A DNA stretch of 7,082 bases from Clostridiales bacterium (GCA_003149835.1 QAMX01000097.1:44209-51290), one strand, 5' to 3'; numbered from the stretch's first letter, positions 1-6,509 are shown. The notes: a model not told the origin generated them from the sequence alone. Program-made: numbers and translations.

Positions 1-1430
1 GTTCCGCCCGCGTCGGCGCGCTTGACCTGTACGCGCGTGCGCAGCACGATCTGCCCGCGGGCGCGGAAGAGCTTCGCCGCGCGCGCATAGTCGGCGGAAT
101 CGCTGTCGCGCAGCTCCAAAAAGCCGCGGCCGCCGTAGGAGCGCACGCAGACCGGGCAGCGCCGCGGCGCGTAGACGTTCCAGCCCTCGACGATGGCCGA
201 GGCGGCGCGGGGCGCGAAATCCTCGTCCGCGTCGCTGTCGACCGTTCCGGAGACGGGCAGCGGCACGCGCGAGACCCAGATATCCTCCTTGTTGACGCTG
301 TAAGCGACCCACATGCAGTTGTCGCCGGGCGTCTGCTGTCCCTCGGAGATGCCGCGCATATACTGCGGGCCGCAGTCCTTGCACTTTCCTCTGTACCGCG
401 CCATAGGCACCTCGCCGTGGACGCAGAGCATATCGTTGAAGCAGAGCCCGTCGTCCGAGGTTGCCACGGCCAGCGGCCAGCGCGCGTTCTGCGAGTGCGT
501 CGGCGTCCAGACGAGCGCAAAGCGCCCGTCCTGCGTCCGCTGCCCCCAGATCTTTGAGCCGGGCATCACCAGCGACGGCTCATAGACCGGCTCGCTCCAC
601 GTCCGGCCGTTGTCGTCGGAATGGCAGACGCGGCCCCATTTGAAGAGGCCGACCATGCGCTGTTCGTCGATGTGATAGGAGCAGAAGGCCGAAAGGCGGC
701 CGTAGCCCTTGATGGGAATGCGCTCGTCGTCGTTGCCGTGCTCGTCGAGCCACTGCTGCACGGCGGGCGGGTCGGCGAGCAGCGCCTCGCAGGCCGCGAC
801 GAAGCCCGCGTCGGGCGAGGCCGTATACATCGGGTAATTCAGCCGTTCCTCCGTCCAGCCCGCCCATTTGTTACAGCTGATAAAATAGATCGGCGAGAGG
901 CTGCCGTCGGCGAAAATCTCGCGGACGGCGCGGCCGATGCCGTTGCGGTTAAACGGGCTCTGCGCAACAGAGTCGGGGTTTCCGTAAAAGCCGAGGACGA
1001 GCAGCCGGCCGCCGGACTGGTAAAAGGCCATGCGCTGATGCATGACCGCGTAGGTGTCCGCGGCGACGATGTGCTCAACGCCGTCGGCGTCGGTGACGAT
1101 GCCCTCGGGGATGCGGTAAGGCGGAAACGACTCGACCGGCAGCGACCAGCTTACCCCGTCCTCAGACCAGGAGAGAAAGCTCGCGCCCGGCGCGAGATGC
1201 TCGTCGAGCGGGTTGCCGAGGTATTGGAGGTAGAACCGGCCGTGAAAATACGTCAGGTCGGCGGCGTGGTTATACGTCCAGCCGCGGCCCTCGCACAGCT
1301 CGGGGCGGTGCCGGTCGGCGCGCGTGACCTGAAAGTTGGAGACGCCCGCGGCCCAGCGCAGGCCGCCGTCGTGCTTTTCGATGTCGGGGCAATACGCGCC
1401 GCAATAGCGCGGGTTTCTGCTGTCGTTCAT
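1..1430 (-). CDS. Sialidase-fold (Asp-box/BNR) beta-propeller protein, 3' end outside window
   Basis: An uninterrupted reading frame of 476 codons runs from ATG at 1430 off the left edge; the stop is not in the window. AGGAG lies 8 bases before the ATG. The protein starts MNDSRNPRYCGAY with no signal peptide or membrane segment, so it is probably cytoplasmic. A textbook Asp-box, SDDNGRTW, is at residues 271-278. Weaker copies are SEDGVSW (89-95) and SDDGLCF (325-331). These are the blade turns of the six-bladed sialidase/BNR fold, which covers roughly residues 20-390. From about residue 400 (GWNVYAPRRCPVC, then LELRDSDSADYARA) a second, beta-rich domain seems to begin. Members of this fold include exo-sialidases and other exo-glycosidases or lyases; the sialidase arginine triad cannot be assigned by reading, so the substrate is unknown. 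It has its own promoter 150 bases upstream and lies downstream of a second glycosidase in the same orientation, which fits glycan breakdown. The fold is well supported; the activity is not. Confidence 0.8.
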   Translation of the reverse strand, partial: MNDSRNPRYCGAYCPDIEKHDGGLRWAAGVSNFQVTRADRHRPELCEGRGWTYNHAADLTYFHGRFYLQYLGNPLDEHLAPGASFLSWSEDGVSWSLPVESFPPYRIPEGIVTDADGVEHIVAADTYAVMHQRMAFYQSGGRLLVLGFYGNPDSVAQSPFNRNGIGRAVREIFADGSLSPIYFISCNKWAGWTEERLNYPMYTASPDAGFVAACEALLADPPAVQQWLDEHGNDDERIPIKGYGRLSAFCSYHIDEQRMVGLFKWGRVCHSDDNGRTWSEPVYEPSLVMPGSKIWGQRTQDGRFALVWTPTHSQNARWPLAVATSDDGLCFNDMLCVHGEVPMARYRGKCKDCGPQYMRGISEGQQTPGDNCMWVAYSVNKEDIWVSRVPLPVSGTVDSDADEDFAPRAASAIVEGWNVYAPRRCPVCVRSYGGRGFLELRDSDSADYARAAKLFRARGQIVLRTRVQVKRADAGG

Positions 1431-1505
1431 ATCGTCCGCTCCTTTTTATAGCCGCCGCAGCAGCGATTGGATGAGTAGCCGCCGGAAGACGGCCCGAATG
1501 CTGCC

Positions 1506-1575
1506 GCTGCGTTCCGGCTGTCGGCATACGGGCGCGGGAGGGATTGGCGACCACACGACAGCGCCGGAACGCAGC
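1506..1575 (-). promoter_or_regulatory. Long inverted repeat in the 5' leader of the sialidase-like gene
   Basis: Arms 1506-1523 and 1556-1575 are complementary over 18 bp, interrupted only by a 2-base bulge in the right arm, with a 32-base loop. Read on the minus strand, the first arm begins at the predicted transcription start, 7 bases after the -10 box. The mRNA would therefore open with a very stable hairpin about 75 bases ahead of the ribosome-binding site. It could protect the 5' end, control expression, or be a paired DNA-binding site; no run of T follows it, so it is not a simple terminator. Confidence 0.6.
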
Positions 1576-1581
1576 ACATTT

Positions 1582-1610
1582 ATTGTAACACATCCGGCGC
1601 AAACTTGCAA
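1582..1610 (-). promoter_or_regulatory. Sigma-A promoter of the sialidase-like gene
   Basis: On the minus strand, -35 TTGCAA (1610-1605) and -10 TACAAT (1587-1582) are separated by exactly 17 bases. The -10 matches consensus at 5 of 6 and the -35 at 4 of 6. The predicted start is near 1575, giving a leader of about 145 bases to the ATG at 1430. The promoter lies in the 242-base gap after the upstream glycosidase gene, so the two genes can be transcribed independently. Confidence 0.65.
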
Positions 1611-1672
1611 TGCGGCTGCGAAAAATCATCCCGCAGACGTCTCTTGCGCGCCGCGCGCGGTTCGCTTCCGCT

Positions 1673-2737
1673 CTATTCTTCGCAGAACGGGGCGAGGGGA
1701 AGCGGCAGGGTTCCGTATCCGATTTTCCGGTCCAAATGCCCTTGTCCGTCGCCCTCGACGCCGTCGTATACAACGGCGAGGGTATGCGCGTCCGCCTTGG
1801 CCACCGTGGCCAGGCCGATGGCCCCGTGCGCCCAGGTGCTGACGCTGGCGTCGACCAGGATTTTGCAGCACTCGGCGTCCCAGCGGCAGGGGTCCTTGGA
1901 GCAGTAGACGTATACCGCGTCGGTATAGCGGTTGTCCTTGATGTGGTTGGTGAACAAAAAATAGGTTCCGTTTTCCTCTTCGTAGTAGATCGAGGAATTT
2001 TCGATGTCGATTTTCGGGGAAAGAATCGGTTCTTCCCGCAGCCGCCAGTGATTGGGACGGGGGCTGTCGCAATCGTCGGTACAGGATAAGTCGTTTGTGC
2101 TGGCGATGCCCAGAGAGCGCGCCATGGGCGGCCGGCACGCGCCGCTGAAAAACATCAGATACCGGTCGTTTTCCGCATCGCCCGGCCCTTTCCAATGGGG
2201 ATTTTCCATCACATGGCCGGGAGAAGCGGTAAAGTCCATCCAACTGTCGGGACGGGTCATAAAGCAGACGTGTTTTTCCTTTCCGGGTTCGCGGTTGGCC
2301 TTATGCCAGGGGCCGGTGATCTGCTCCGCCGTGGCCAGAAGCGTATAGTAGGGGCAGGCGGGGACGCCTTCCGGGCTGCAATGGTCGGCGCCGACGTAGT
2401 ACATATACCACTTTCCGTCGGCGTAAAACACCCAAGGGGAGCTGGCGGTTTTGGTGTCCAGAGACTGAGAGCGCGGGTTTTCGACGACGCCCGCCTCCAA
2501 CGCCTGCCCCAGCTTTTCCCAGCAGAGCAGATCTCTGCTTTTCGCAAGGCAGGCGGTCCAGTAGCTGTCGGGAGCGGCTCCCGGGCGCGCGCCGTCGTAG
2601 AAAAGATAATAGGTGTCCTCCACCTTGTTCAAAATCGCCTCGCGGACGCCCCCGCCGTCGATCGCATAGAAAGGCTCGCCCGGCCGGTCCGGCCGAAGCA
2701 CGATGCCGTGATCCTGATAACTGGTCAAATACTCCAT
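1673..2737 (-). CDS. Five-bladed beta-propeller glycosidase, GH43/GH32-like superfamily
   Basis: A complete 354-residue protein ending PLAPFCEE at a TAG (1675-1673). Two in-frame ATGs are possible, at 2743 and 2737. I chose 2737 because the AAGGGG at 2750-2745 is 7 bases away from it but only 1 base from 2743. The chain repeats the blade signature of this superfamily, a hydrophobic strand ending in a Gly or Asp turn: YYLFYDG (43-49), SPWVFYADGKWYMYYVGAD (100-118), TASPGHVMENPHW (170-182), RYLMFFSG (192-199), IENSSIYYEEENGTYFLFT (245-263) and VVYDGVEGDG (322-331). These proteins are normally exo-acting glycosidases (arabinofuranosidase, xylosidase, galactosidase and related types). Asp in AIDGG and Glu in IENSS are candidate catalytic acids, but this is a guess. 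There is no signal peptide, so it probably acts on imported oligosaccharides. It has its own promoter with an operator-like palindrome and is transcribed away from an acetyltransferase gene. Its GC content looks lower than that of the sialidase-like gene. Fold likely; substrate unknown. Confidence 0.82.
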   Translation of the reverse strand: MEYLTSYQDHGIVLRPDRPGEPFYAIDGGGVREAILNKVEDTYYLFYDGARPGAAPDSYWTACLAKSRDLLCWEKLGQALEAGVVENPRSQSLDTKTASSPWVFYADGKWYMYYVGADHCSPEGVPACPYYTLLATAEQITGPWHKANREPGKEKHVCFMTRPDSWMDFTASPGHVMENPHWKGPGDAENDRYLMFFSGACRPPMARSLGIASTNDLSCTDDCDSPRPNHWRLREEPILSPKIDIENSSIYYEEENGTYFLFTNHIKDNRYTDAVYVYCSKDPCRWDAECCKILVDASVSTWAHGAIGLATVAKADAHTLAVVYDGVEGDGQGHLDRKIGYGTLPLPLAPFCEE

Positions 2738-2761
2738 ATCCATGCCCCTTTCTTTTCGATT

Positions 2762-2778
2762 ACAAGCCGGCGGCTTGT
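2762..2778. promoter_or_regulatory. Perfect 17-bp palindrome, probable repressor operator
   Basis: Two 8-base arms, ACAAGCCG and CGGCTTGT, flank one central base. The site lies directly after the -10 box of the glycosidase promoter, about +3 to +19, the classic position for a roadblock repressor. With only one central base the full arms cannot fold as an RNA hairpin (6 bp with a 5-base loop at most), so a dimeric DNA-binding protein is the better reading. The regulator itself is not in the window. The family (LacI-, GntR- or TetR-like) cannot be told from the site. Confidence 0.6.
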
Positions 2779-2787
2779 TTCGCTCTG

Positions 2788-2816
2788 ATTATAGCATAGA
2801 CCGAGGCGTTTGACAA
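2788..2816 (-). promoter_or_regulatory. Sigma-A promoter of the propeller glycosidase gene
   Basis: On the minus strand, -35 TTGTCA (2816-2811) and a perfect -10 TATAAT (2793-2788) are 17 bases apart. The predicted start is near 2781, leaving a leader of about 45 bases. A short palindrome AGAAC-G-GTTCT (2819-2829) sits just upstream of the -35 and could be an activator site, although arms of 5 bp occur easily by chance. Confidence 0.8.
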
Positions 2817-2915
2817 GCAGAACGGTTCTCCCTTCGCTTCCGCGGCGAGGCTGCGCAAAACGGCGGCGTTCTGTGTGAAAATATAAAAAAATCGATACAA
2901 ATTTTACAAAACGGG

Positions 2916-2944
2916 TTGACACCCTGCGGCAAAAACGGTACAAT
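2916..2944 (+). promoter_or_regulatory. Strong sigma-A promoter of the acetyltransferase gene
   Basis: Perfect -35 TTGACA (2916-2921), a 17-base spacer and -10 TACAAT (2939-2944, 5 of 6). An A/T-rich stretch at about 2878-2911 just upstream resembles an UP element. The predicted start is near 2951, giving a GC-rich leader of about 64 bases. The promoter diverges from that of the glycosidase, with about 100 bases between the two -35 boxes. Confidence 0.85.
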
Positions 2945-3014
2945 GAAACGGTGCCGGCGGCAGGGCGAAGCAATACCCCGCGGCGGCCGATTTTGAACGA
3001 CGGAGTGTCATGCG

Positions 3015-3536
3015 ATGAAGCGATTTTTCTCGGCGCTCGTGCGCCGCGTTCTGTACGGCGCGGGGACGGAGGCGTTCTGGCGTCACCGCGACAAGGCGCT
3101 GAGCGCCAAAACGGCGTTTTTCCGCAAATATCACCGCTATCGATATACAAAGATCAGCTATAAAAACGGCTCGTCGATCCCCGATTCGGCGAAAATCGAC
3201 GGGCATCTCACCATGCCGCACGGGATGAGCGGCATTTTCGTCTCCAAAGGCGCGGTCATCGGCAAAAACTGCACGGTGTTTCAACAGGTGACGATCGGCT
3301 CCAACGCCATTGAGGGCTCGAAATCCTACGGCGCGCCGGTCATCGGCGACAACGTCTATATCGGCGCGGGCGCGAAAATCATCGGCGGCGTCACCGTCGG
3401 AGACAACGTGCGCATCGGCGCAAACTGCGTGGTCACCGAGAGCGTCCCCGCCGACAGCACCGTGGTGCTGCAAAAGCCGCGCGTCATCGTCCGCCCCGGC
3501 GGGCAGTCGAACGTCTTCCGCACCTTCGGAGAATAG
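3015..3536 (+). CDS. Serine-acetyltransferase-like hexapeptide-repeat O-acetyltransferase
   Basis: A complete 173-residue protein. The start ATG at 3015 has GGAG 9 bases upstream; an ATG at 3010 is followed after one codon by a stop and is not used for this protein. Residues 1-50 are basic and probably helical. From about residue 60 the chain is a left-handed beta-helix of hexapeptide repeats: MPHGMSGIFVSKGAVIGKNC (67-86), VTIGSN (92-97), then PVIGDNVYIGAGAKIIGGVT (108-127) and RIGANCVVTESVP (133-145). His69 matches the catalytic His of the serine acetyltransferase (CysE-like) branch, which transfers acetyl from acetyl-CoA to a hydroxyl. It lacks the roughly 140-residue helical N-terminal domain of housekeeping CysE, as do many short relatives that may acetylate serine or sugars. 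The enzyme is soluble and probably trimeric. It has its own promoter and no other gene clearly shares the transcript. Substrate uncertain: serine for cysteine synthesis, or a sugar. Confidence 0.85.
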   Translation: MKRFFSALVRRVLYGAGTEAFWRHRDKALSAKTAFFRKYHRYRYTKISYKNGSSIPDSAKIDGHLTMPHGMSGIFVSKGAVIGKNCTVFQQVTIGSNAIEGSKSYGAPVIGDNVYIGAGAKIIGGVTVGDNVRIGANCVVTESVPADSTVVLQKPRVIVRPGGQSNVFRTFGE

Positions 3537-3842
3537 CGCCGACGCATGCGGAGAGGAAGGCGGCTGGCCGGAGGCGAACCAGCAGCGCACAGGAATTTGC
3601 AGGGAACTTTGCAGCGGATTTTGTGACGGAAATCTGCCAAAAAGGCCTCTCTGCCGCAGTCGGGGAATGTTTTGAGAGTATGTACAATGCTGTTCCTTGA
3701 TTGCATCCAGCAGATATGGTAAAGCATATTAAATAGGTTCCGTGGGTAGGTCATCTATTTCTAAGGCCAAATAGGAGATTCTTAGACTACATACGAAAAC
3801 AGACAAGTACATTTGTTAAATCGTACAAAAGGTGTTGCCGCT
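3537..3842. other. Gene-free spacer and composition boundary before the helicase gene
   Basis: No credible gene. Up to about 3585 the sequence is GC-rich like the acetyltransferase gene; beyond about 3660 it becomes A/T-rich like the helicase gene. A 5-bp hairpin, GCTGG/CCAGC, lies at 3563-3583 but has no T-run, so no intrinsic terminator for the acetyltransferase is evident. AAATAGG occurs at 3731-3737 and again at 3769-3775, and CTATTT (3755-3760) can pair with either copy. I see no convincing -35/-10 pair for the helicase gene. Confidence 0.5.
3807..3826. promoter_or_regulatory. Inverted repeat just upstream of the helicase ribosome-binding site
   Basis: GTACATTT and AAAT-C-GTAC form 8-bp arms with one bulged base around a 3-base centre (GTT). 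It ends 2 bases before the AAGGTG ribosome-binding site at 3829-3834. It could be an operator or an RNA hairpin limiting translation. Its position also argues that the region is leader and not coding, against a TTG start at 3813. Confidence 0.35.
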
Positions 3843-6446
3843 ATGAATACACAAAAACAACGAATCATAGTAAACGGCAAAGATAAAACGGATGCGATTG
3901 TGTCCTATCAGTTCGCCGGCGAGAAGTGTAATGTCATTTACAATAATTCCGATCGAGTTTACAGCTACAATCGTGAAAAAGTACGTGTCATTCCTCTTTG
4001 CAAATCGATAGATCCGCAGTCCGAAGTGGAACTGGCGAGCAATTGCTTGGCCAATAAGAATAGCCGTGAGTTGTTTGAGTATTTTAAAGCAACCGCCGCA
4101 GCTACCAGTCTAGTTTCAGATAATGGAAAGAACATCCTGCAGTCTCAATATGATAGGATTGCTGCGGTCAGTGAAGAAACGGTACTGTCAAATTACCTGA
4201 ACGAGAACCTTCCAATCAAAACATATAAGCGGTCAAAAACAGTCATTTATCCGTTTGGACTTAACCAGAGCCAGAAGTTGGCTGTTGAAAACGCTTTTTC
4301 TTCTCAGATCAGTATAATCCAGGGACCTCCGGGTACCGGGAAAACGCAGACGATTCTCAACATCATCGCTAACGCGGTATATAACGGGAAAACGGTTGCG
4401 GTTGTGTCGAATAATAACTCTGCGACAATGAATGTTGTTGAGAAATTGAAAAAGAAGGATCTATCGTTCCTGACGGCTTATCTTGGAAATTCGCAAAATA
4501 AAAACCATTTTCTTGAAGATCAGACGGGTATATACCCAAACATGGAAAAATGGGTTATTGAACGAGAGAGAAAGCAAAAGTTATTTGATTCAGTGAAGCA
4601 GCTATCGGAAGAATTAAATTCAATGCTGGATTCGAAAAACCGTATTGCTGCGATCGAACAAGAACTTCTGGCAATAAAACCGGAGCAATTCTATTTTAAG
4701 AAGTATTATTCCGAAAAAAAGCATACAGAAATAAATCCTCAGCAATTTACGAAGTTATCGTCTGACAAACTGCTTTCTCTGTGGATTGAATATGAGGATT
4801 ATGCTGAACGGAATGCGAAACCTAGTTTATTCAAAAAAATTGTGCTTGCGTTCCGTTTTAGTAAAGCGGCCCTTATGATATTCAAAAAAGTCCCTGAAAA
4901 AGTAGTTCCGTTCCTTCAAGATCTCTATTATAAGCATCGAATTTCTGAACTGCAATCAGAAAAAAGCGCGCTGGAAGCTCAACTGGTAAATTATCGGTTT
5001 GATGAAAAAATGGAAGAATTGAGCCAGAAATCCATGAAGCTTTTTAAAGCAGAACTGGCTCAGCGATATTGTTGGCAGTCGATGCGCAAAGCATTTGAGA
5101 AAAAGGATTTTTACAGCAATTCAGATGAATTTACGAAAGAATATCCGGTTGTGCTCAGCACCACATACTCAATCAAGGGAACGCTTTCTATTGACTTTGT
5201 CTACGACTATTTAATCGTGGATGAGGCTTCTCAGGTTGATTTGGCAACAGGTGTTTTGGCATTTTCGTGCGCTAAGAACATCGTGATTGTTGGAGATGAA
5301 AAGCAGTTGCCAAACGTCCTCACTTCTGAAGAGATCCGGATAGCGGATGCCATATGGAACAAACATACATTTGACGAACGATATCATTTTGCCACTCATA
5401 GCATACTTGCTTCGGCGGTTGAGATTTGGAAAAATGCACCGTCCGTACTGCTGCGTGAACATTATCGTTGTCATCCAAAAATCGCAGGCTTCTTTAACCA
5501 GAAGTTCTATCATGGGGAACTCATTGTGATGACAAAAGATTGCGGTGAAAGCGATGTTCTTTCCGTGTACCGGACAGTGACCGGCAATCATGCCAGAGGA
5601 CGTATGAACCAACGGCAGATTGATGTAATTCAGCAGGAAATACTGCCGAATTTGAGAAGTCGAGGATATCAGGAAATCGGAATCATTACTCCATATCGTG
5701 ATCAGGTCACCGCAATCAAAAGACAACTGGGACAGGAATATGAAATTGATACCGTTCACAAATTCCAAGGCCGTGAAAAAGAGGCAATTGTTCTTGCCTC
5801 CGTCGATAACGTAATCGGCGAATTTGTCGACGACCCCAACATGCTGAATGTCGCAGTATCTAGAGCTGTAAAATCTCTTTCTGTTGTTATTTCAGATAGC
5901 AAGGAAAATGAAAAAACCAATTACGGCGATTTGGTAAAATATATTCGGTACAATAATTTTGAGATTGTTGATAGTCAAGTCTTTTCCGTTTTTGATCTGC
6001 TCTATAAAGGATACTATGCGCAGCGTCTGAATTACCTCAAACAGCACAAGAAAATTTCTGAGTTTGACTCTGAAAATCTGGCGCATTCCGTTATAGAGTC
6101 GATCCTACAAATGCCGCGGTTCTCAAAAATAGATTGTATAGTTCATTCGTCCTTGGCAACTCTTGTCAAAGATGATTCGTTACTTACAGAAAGCGAGCGG
6201 CGATACGCATCCAATCCATTGACTCATATTGATTTCTTGTTGTTTAACAGAATGGATAAGGCATCTGTTATGGCAATTGAAATTGATGGTACAAAATATC
6301 ATGCGGAAGGAAGCCGCCAAGCTGAACGCGACGCGTTAAAAGATAGCGTTCTGGCGAAGAGCGGGATTTCCCTGCTCCGGATTCGAACAAATGAAAGCGG
6401 AGAAAAAGAACGGATCCTTTCGATGTTGGATCAATGTCTTGGATAA
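3843..6446 (+). CDS. Upf1-like SF1 helicase fused to a PD-(D/E)XK (DUF2726-like) nuclease
   Basis: An 867-residue protein. ATG 3843 is preferred over the in-frame TTG 3813 because AAGGTG lies 8 bases before it. Residues 1-50 form a small, probably beta-rich domain. The helicase core has a Q motif (NQSQK, 141-145), Walker A GPPGTGKT (161-168), motif II DEASQ (460-464), motif III GDEKQLP (484-490), motif IV LREHYRCHP (537-545), motif V TVHKFQGREKE (637-647) and motif VI NVAVSRA (669-675). All key residues are present, so ATPase and translocase activity is expected. A long charged, coiled-coil-prone insertion fills about 220-440. The C-terminal domain (about 715-867) has HIDF (Asp797), AIEIDG (Glu813, Asp815), RDALKD (Lys833) and LLRIRT, the restriction-endonuclease-fold pattern seen in DUF2726 and Vsr-like nucleases. 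The gene is much more A/T-rich than its neighbours, suggesting transfer. No partner gene is adjacent. Helicase-nuclease fusions of this kind are common among phage and plasmid defence proteins; that role, and whether the target is DNA or RNA, is inferred. Confidence 0.92.
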   Translation: MNTQKQRIIVNGKDKTDAIVSYQFAGEKCNVIYNNSDRVYSYNREKVRVIPLCKSIDPQSEVELASNCLANKNSRELFEYFKATAAATSLVSDNGKNILQSQYDRIAAVSEETVLSNYLNENLPIKTYKRSKTVIYPFGLNQSQKLAVENAFSSQISIIQGPPGTGKTQTILNIIANAVYNGKTVAVVSNNNSATMNVVEKLKKKDLSFLTAYLGNSQNKNHFLEDQTGIYPNMEKWVIERERKQKLFDSVKQLSEELNSMLDSKNRIAAIEQELLAIKPEQFYFKKYYSEKKHTEINPQQFTKLSSDKLLSLWIEYEDYAERNAKPSLFKKIVLAFRFSKAALMIFKKVPEKVVPFLQDLYYKHRISELQSEKSALEAQLVNYRFDEKMEELSQKSMKLFKAELAQRYCWQSMRKAFEKKDFYSNSDEFTKEYPVVLSTTYSIKGTLSIDFVYDYLIVDEASQVDLATGVLAFSCAKNIVIVGDEKQLPNVLTSEEIRIADAIWNKHTFDERYHFATHSILASAVEIWKNAPSVLLREHYRCHPKIAGFFNQKFYHGELIVMTKDCGESDVLSVYRTVTGNHARGRMNQRQIDVIQQEILPNLRSRGYQEIGIITPYRDQVTAIKRQLGQEYEIDTVHKFQGREKEAIVLASVDNVIGEFVDDPNMLNVAVSRAVKSLSVVISDSKENEKTNYGDLVKYIRYNNFEIVDSQVFSVFDLLYKGYYAQRLNYLKQHKKISEFDSENLAHSVIESILQMPRFSKIDCIVHSSLATLVKDDSLLTESERRYASNPLTHIDFLLFNRMDKASVMAIEIDGTKYHAEGSRQAERDALKDSVLAKSGISLLRIRTNESGEKERILSMLDQCLG

Positions 6447-6451
6447 CGCAC

Positions 6452-6509
6452 GGTCTAAATCATCCGGTTTCGGTTGCACCTTTTCTTGAAAAGCGGCGGC
6501 ATTTAGACC
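6452..6509. repeat. Branched inverted repeat right after the helicase stop codon
   Basis: A perfect 9-bp outer stem, GGTCTAAAT (6452-6460) and ATTTAGACC (6501-6509), encloses 40 bases that hold two small hairpins: CCG-GTTT-CGG and CTTTT-CTTG-AAAAG. The fold would be a three-way junction starting 5 bases after the stop. No T-run follows on the plus strand, so it is not a standard intrinsic terminator. It may end or protect the helicase mRNA, or mark the edge of the acquired segment. Confidence 0.5.

Noticed and set aside
621..1451. A 276-codon plus-strand open frame opposite the sialidase-like gene
   Set aside because: It mirrors the GC-rich codon pattern of the minus-strand gene, whose Asp-boxes and ribosome-binding site identify the real frame; its product is low-complexity Ala/Val/Arg.
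1646..1658. Terminator after the propeller glycosidase (GCGCG/CGCGC hairpin)
   Set aside because: The stem is 5 bp with a 3-base loop and no T-tract; such repeats are common in GC-rich sequence.
1626..2243. Minus-strand open frame of 205 codons within the propeller glycosidase
   Set aside because: It overlaps the propeller gene in another frame, is rich in Arg/Pro/Gly and has no recognisable motif.
2195..2788. Plus-strand open frame of 197 codons opposite the propeller glycosidase
   Set aside because: It is antisense to a clear gene and runs through that gene's promoter -10 box.
3563..3583. Intrinsic terminator for the acetyltransferase gene
   Set aside because: Only a 5-bp stem with no T-run after it.
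2904..3590. Minus-strand open frame of 228 codons opposite the acetyltransferase
   Set aside because: It covers the consensus promoter and the hexapeptide-repeat gene; its Ala/Asp/Arg-rich product is the shadow of that gene.
3813..3842. A TTG start that would add 10 residues to the helicase
   Set aside because: No ribosome-binding site fits it, it lies inside an inverted repeat, and the ATG at 3843 has AAGGTG at 8 bases.
5211..5768. A 185-codon minus-strand open frame inside the helicase gene
   Set aside because: It is antisense to conserved helicase motifs II-V, with no ribosome-binding signal or domain evident.
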